A stretch of 45,665 nucleotides of DNA, from positions 1 to 45,665 of the forward strand of contig JAMLHN010000033.1 of the NCBI GenBank assembly GCA_023957115.1. The letters are read 5' to 3'. The position numbers and the translations under genes were made by a program. Numbering within the stretch: the stretch's first letter is position 1; each line of letters begins with the position of its first letter. The stretch comes from Thermomicrobiales bacterium (GTDB lineage: Bacteria > Chloroflexota > Chloroflexia > Thermomicrobiales > UBA6265). Below, piece by piece: positions 42,686 through 45,665 of this stretch. A model generated the notes under the pieces. It made no database searches. It saw nothing but the letters and a program-made list of their open reading frames with translations, and was not told the DNA's origin.

Positions 42686-43177
42686 ATGCAACAGTTCACC
42701 ACCGGCACCGTAAAATGGTTCGACCCCGTCAAAGGCTATGGTTTCGTCCTGGCCGAAAGCGGAGAAGACCTCTTCATCCACCGCAGCGCGCTTCCCTTTG
42801 GCGAAGTGCTGGCGGAGGGAGACCGCATCCAGTTCGATATCGAAGAAAGCGCCAAGGGGCCGAACGCGGTCCGCGTCGGCATTCTGACCCGCAGTGGCAA
42901 TCCGCCTCGCCCGCGCAACGAATCCTTTCACCGGGCCAGCCCGGACGTCCAACAGACCATCCCGTCCGGTCAGAGCCTGCGGGGCACCGTGACCCGGTAC
43001 GACCTCGACCGTGGGTTTGGGTTCATCCACCCCGAGCAACCGGGGCCGGATGTCTTTGTCCATCGTTCGGCGGTTGGCCACGATCTGACCGTGGGCGATC
43101 AGGTCGAATTCCGTATCGGCCAGAGTCCCAAAGGCCCCCGCGCCGAACAGGTTCGCATTCTCGACGCCGCCCGATGA
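42686..43177 (+). CDS. Tandem cold-shock-domain (CspA-like) protein
   Basis: A 163-residue protein with two complete cold-shock domains. The first is at about residues 3-69 (GTVKWFDPVKGYGFV and DLFIHRSAL, the RNP1 and RNP2 motifs), the second at about 96-160 (GTVTRYDLDRGFGFIHPEQ and DVFVHRSAV). A Pro/Arg/Ser linker joins them. Most Csp proteins have one domain of about 70 residues. The product should bind single-stranded RNA or DNA, with two sites giving higher affinity. ATG 42686 fits the domain start, although its binding site (GGCGAG) is poor; an ATG at 42620 would lie inside the operator palindrome. It is coupled by ATGA to the next gene. Confidence 0.88.
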   Translation: MQQFTTGTVKWFDPVKGYGFVLAESGEDLFIHRSALPFGEVLAEGDRIQFDIEESAKGPNAVRVGILTRSGNPPRPRNESFHRASPDVQQTIPSGQSLRGTVTRYDLDRGFGFIHPEQPGPDVFVHRSAVGHDLTVGDQVEFRIGQSPKGPRAEQVRILDAAR

Positions 43178-43785
43178 CGACCGCCGTCGTCCCCAGAACC
43201 AGCCGGCCGCCGTACCCGGGGCTGGACTCGCGCACACGGCAAACCCTGGAGCGGCTGGTCCAGCAACAGTTCTGGTTGTTCGGCGCCGATATCCGTCGAC
43301 CAGCCGGCAACCTGCTGCTGCAACTGGGATTCGAACGGCACCGCGCCCCGGATCCACCGCATGGGAGCAGCTGCTATGTACTGGCGGACCCTGGGGTCGG
43401 CATCGTCCACCTGTGGGGATTCGGCTGCTGTCTGACCTCAGAACCGGCGGGGCGTATCTTTCTCACCCGCCACCGGGCGAAGGTTCACCGCATTCCCGAT
43501 ACGATCGCCCTCGAAGGGCTCCATTCAGTGCCGGAGCTGCACCGCCTCTGCCACCGCGACGAGGATGATGCCGGCTTGCCGGTGCGGCAAGCCGCACTCT
43601 TCCGCTGGTTTGCGGATTATGAGCGCAACGCGCTCGATCATATGGGCCTACCGGAGCGCAACGCCATGCTGGCGCAGTGGACGCATCGCAGGGCCTGCCC
43701 GGTTACGGAAATACCAGAACGCTGGGAGCGTATGGCCAGCGCCATCGTCTCCGCCATGGAACCAGGCCTTCTCCTCCAGAACTGA
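43174..43785 (+). CDS. Protein of unknown function coupled to the cold-shock gene
   Basis: A 203-residue basic protein. Its ATG overlaps the stop of the cold-shock gene (ATGA). Visible features are an N-terminal polar lead, LQLGFERHRAPDPPHGSSCY, a strand-rich block with GIVHLWGFGCCLTSEPAGRI, the segment FLTRHRAKVHRIPDT, and a C-terminal helical part with LCHRDEDD and RWERMASAIVSAMEPG. It is rich in Arg, His and Cys but has no regular zinc-binding spacing, and no known domain, signal peptide or membrane segment. A nucleic-acid-related role is suggested only by its partner. Confidence 0.65.
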   Translation: MTTAVVPRTSRPPYPGLDSRTRQTLERLVQQQFWLFGADIRRPAGNLLLQLGFERHRAPDPPHGSSCYVLADPGVGIVHLWGFGCCLTSEPAGRIFLTRHRAKVHRIPDTIALEGLHSVPELHRLCHRDEDDAGLPVRQAALFRWFADYERNALDHMGLPERNAMLAQWTHRRACPVTEIPERWERMASAIVSAMEPGLLLQN

Positions 43786-43826
43786 ATCGACGCTCCCAGC
43801 GCTCGATGGCGCGTTCGTCAACTGGG

Positions 43827-43871
43827 ACGCCGGGCCATCTTCCTTAGTAGGATAGGAAGATGGCCCGGCGT
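43827..43871. repeat. Perfect 17-bp stem-loop before the secreted-protein gene
   Basis: ACGCCGGGCCATCTTCC (43827-43843) pairs perfectly with GGAAGATGGCCCGGCGT (43855-43871) around an 11-nt loop. It lies 42 nt after the stop of the preceding gene and 40 nt before the next start codon. It could terminate upstream transcription (no T-run follows) or be a 5'-UTR structure of the following gene. Confidence 0.75.
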
Positions 43872-43910
43872 TCCGGGATGTTCGCATCGAGATCCAAGGA
43901 GCCCGTTCAG

Positions 43911-44453
43911 ATGAAGCCAGTCTCGATTCTTCGCACCTTCGCCGTCCTGATTGCGGTGATCGGCATGATGGGGTTCGGGGTTGTCCACGCGCAGGACGCC
44001 ACCCCGGTGGTTCCGGTGGCAACCCCGGACGCCGCGACCGCCTCCACCGCGCCAGCCCAGCTGATCCTGGTCGACCAATCCCGCAATGTGAACACCGTCG
44101 ATTTCGCCAATGACGGTCTGACACCCGGCGACCTGATCGTCTGGGGTCCGGACCCGCTCTTCGATGCGGACGATCTGCAGGACACCGGCTCGGTCACCTA
44201 TGGCAGTTGCGTCATGGTCAATACCAATGGCGATTGCATGGCCCAGGAGACGTTCGTCTTCGCCGATGGCAGCACCATCGAAGTCCAGGGGCTCGAATTC
44301 GGGGATACGACCCCCTCGGTCAAGACGATCGTCGGCGGGTCGGGCATCTTCCTCGGCATCACCGGCACCCTGACCGACATCCCGGACGCCACCCGTACCA
44401 CCTGGACCAAGCACTTCGAGTTCTGGCCGGGCCCCAACGCCCCCATTCAGTAG
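43911..44453 (+). CDS. Secreted allene-oxide-cyclase / dirigent-like barrel protein
   Basis: A 180-residue exported protein. ATG 43911 follows AAGGAG. The signal peptide ends about residue 27 (GVVHAQ), followed by the DATPVVPVATPDAATASTAP linker typical of this genome. The rest is strand-rich: PGDLIVWGPDPLFDADDLQD, TGSVTYGSCVMVNTNGDCMA, QETFVFADGSTIEVQGLEFG, then VGGSGIFLGITGTLT. This spacing is like the allene oxide cyclase barrel (AOC-like), also related to dirigent proteins. Two cysteines (in GSCVMV and GDCMAQ) could form a disulfide. It is likely binding or structural rather than a jasmonate-type enzyme. Confidence 0.65.
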   Translation: MKPVSILRTFAVLIAVIGMMGFGVVHAQDATPVVPVATPDAATASTAPAQLILVDQSRNVNTVDFANDGLTPGDLIVWGPDPLFDADDLQDTGSVTYGSCVMVNTNGDCMAQETFVFADGSTIEVQGLEFGDTTPSVKTIVGGSGIFLGITGTLTDIPDATRTTWTKHFEFWPGPNAPIQ

Positions 44454-44454
44454 A

Positions 44455-44512
44455 GCAGTCAGCAGTCAGTCATCAGCAGTCAGCAAGAGCTTTCATTCTG
44501 ACTGCTGACTGC
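44455..44512. repeat. GCAGTCA heptamer hairpin before the M23 peptidase gene
   Basis: GCAGTCAGCAGTCAG (44455-44469) pairs perfectly with CTGACTGCTGACTGC (44498-44512); the intervening part holds further AGCAGTCAGC copies. The first arm begins 1 nt after the preceding stop, and the second ends about 2 nt before the GGAGG of the M23 gene. Hairpin formation could therefore end one transcript and shield or expose the next ribosome-binding site. Confidence 0.75.
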
Positions 44513-44524
44513 CCGGAGGTCATC

Positions 44525-45665
44525 ATGAACCGGCGTCGATTCTTACAGAGTACGGTCGCGCTGACCGGCGCGGTCTGGTTGGAGGAGGTTGCGGCCCAGG
44601 GAACGCCTGTTGCCAGTCCGGTCGCTTCGGATCTGCCCCTGGCCTATACCGAGGTCGCGGCGGAGTACGAGGCCGCGGAAGCACGCGGCCTCGAGCTTGG
44701 ACGTGCGGCCACCGATCTCCTGGCGGCGGGCGATGCGCAGGGGCTGTTCGACCGGTTTGCCCCGGAGATGCAGGACGCCGTCAGTATCGAAGCGATCGAG
44801 GAGACGCTCCTGAGCTTCACCACCAACCGAGTGCATTTCGAGCAACCGGACTTTCATCTGATCTTCGATGGCCAGCTGCTTGGAAGCACGATCAGCGGGG
44901 TGCTCCAGAGTAGCGCGCTGACCCCCTTCCTGCTCCGGCGCAGTGACGCGACTCCGGAGCCGATTCCCGCCGCCGGGACTCCGGTGCCGGCCGAAATCCT
45001 GGCCGGACGGTGGACCGGAGCAACCGATCTGCCCGATGGCACGAGTCTGTCGCTGGTGGTCGACGTCTCGGCCACCGGTCAGGAGGGGACCCTGGCGATC
45101 CGCGATCAGAATGTGGCCGATTCTCCCCTGACCAATATCGCCTTCCATGCCGAGCAGCCGCTGGGCGACCGAAGCCGTGACTGGGCCATGCCCCAGTCAC
45201 CATCCTTGACCAACTATGGCGCCGTCTTCGACTGGGCCGGACGCGGGCTGAGCGTTTCCATCATGTTCGATGCGGACGACCAGATCGTCAGCATGCAGCT
45301 TGCCGAGGAATGGCAGCTCGCCCCCGATCCAGCCGTTGCGGAACCCCCGCTGCCCCCCATGCGCCTCCCCTTCGACGGCCTCTGGTGGGTCTTCTGGGGT
45401 GGTGATACGGTCGGCGCCAACTACCACGCCGCGTCTGATGCGCAACGGCATGCGGTCGACTTGGTGGTTTGGCGGAATGGCGGCACCTTCCGGACCGATG
45501 GCGCGACGAACGAGGACTACTATGCGTGGGGGCAACCGGTGCTCGCGCCGGTCGACGCCACGGTGGTCGATGTCGTCGACGAGTACCCCGCCAACACCCC
45601 CGGACAGCTTCCGGAAGATCCGCCCGACGTCTTCGGAAACCACGTGGTCCTGCAACTCGGCAACA
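44525..45665 (+). CDS. Tat-exported M23 (LytM-like) peptidase, cut off by the window edge
   Basis: The 380 codons visible begin with MNRRRFLQSTVALTGAV, a twin-arginine signal, then GTPVASPVASDLPL. ATG 44525 follows CGGAGG. Residues about 35-130 form a helical NTF2/DUF3887-like part (YEAAEARGLELGRAATDLLA, LFDRFAPEMQDAVS). Residues about 290-380 start an M23 domain: NYHAASDAQRHAVDLVVW supplies the first zinc ligands (His and Asp), WGQPVLAPVDATVVDVVDE is the following strand pair, and GNHVVLQL is where the window ends, just before the usual HLQ-type ligands. It should cleave peptidoglycan cross-bridges or be a regulatory relative; completeness of the active site cannot be judged. Confidence 0.85.
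   Translation, partial: MNRRRFLQSTVALTGAVWLEEVAAQGTPVASPVASDLPLAYTEVAAEYEAAEARGLELGRAATDLLAAGDAQGLFDRFAPEMQDAVSIEAIEETLLSFTTNRVHFEQPDFHLIFDGQLLGSTISGVLQSSALTPFLLRRSDATPEPIPAAGTPVPAEILAGRWTGATDLPDGTSLSLVVDVSATGQEGTLAIRDQNVADSPLTNIAFHAEQPLGDRSRDWAMPQSPSLTNYGAVFDWAGRGLSVSIMFDADDQIVSMQLAEEWQLAPDPAVAEPPLPPMRLPFDGLWWVFWGGDTVGANYHAASDAQRHAVDLVVWRNGGTFRTDGATNEDYYAWGQPVLAPVDATVVDVVDEYPANTPGQLPEDPPDVFGNHVVLQLGN

Noticed and set aside
1..45665. CRISPR array, tRNA, rRNA, integrase or transposase
   Set aside because: Looked for; the only tandem repeat is the 7-bp array, which has no spacers, and no RNA gene or recombinase motif was recognised by eye.

Overview
The window comes from a GC-rich bacterium. 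The best fit is the Chloroflexota, class Thermomicrobia (Sphaerobacter-like). This is an inference from several sequence traits: mature secreted proteins begin with Ala/Thr/Pro/Val/Ser linkers such as QDATPVVPVATP and SPVASPVASPVA, a sortase-type LPNTG surface protein is present, substrate-binding proteins carry Tat signals, and GTG/TTG starts and 4-nt ATGA couplings are frequent. No rRNA, tRNA, CRISPR array, integrase or transposase gene was recognised.

Layout. 1-5.4 kb (minus strand): a GH172/DUF2961 glycosidase, a large LPNTG-anchored surface protein with four tandem cysteine-paired modules, and a small secreted protein. 5.6-12.3 kb (minus): one operon-like run of IclR regulator, class III aminotransferase, amidohydrolase, family 5 substrate-binding protein and two Dpp/Opp-type permeases, with a 15-bp palindrome upstream of the regulator. 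12.6-16.5 kb: a PPC/DUF296 protein, a frameshifted MFS transporter, a CorA-like protein lacking the GMN signature and a VIT/CCC1-like membrane protein. 16.5-18.6 kb: a VapBC-type toxin-antitoxin pair divergent from an ArsR-SRPBCC pair, with two related palindromic operators between them. 18.57-18.78 kb: a GGGAGCT heptamer array, followed by a frameshifted NlpC/P60 gene.

19.9-25.2 kb: small metabolic and hypothetical genes around a visibly AT-richer Abi_2/HEPN abortive-infection gene. 25.3-33.6 kb (plus): an amino-sugar locus. A NagR/DasR-like GntR regulator with a clear promoter and operator precedes a sugar ABC importer (binding protein and two permeases), NanE epimerase, a UPF0309 SIS protein, a BadF-type GlcNAc kinase and a cytoplasmic neutral-ceramidase-like amidase. 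The expected logic is import, phosphorylation, C2 epimerisation and perhaps N-deacylation; NagA and NagB are not in the window. Neither importer has its ATPase here, so those are presumably shared and encoded elsewhere.

33.8-45.7 kb: two paralogous secreted M13 metallopeptidases, a CtpE-like P-type ATPase, a cupin, a DUF6766 membrane protein, a double cold-shock-domain protein coupled to an unknown protein, a secreted barrel-like protein and a truncated Tat-exported M23 peptidase.

The most striking non-genic feature is a set of intergenic repeats: GTAGCCGCCGGC hairpin elements with outer inverted ends, two further 134-136 bp elements with terminal inverted repeats, and several heptamer families (GGGAGCT, GCAGTCA, CAGGACC-like) that occur as arrays, hairpins and mosaics.
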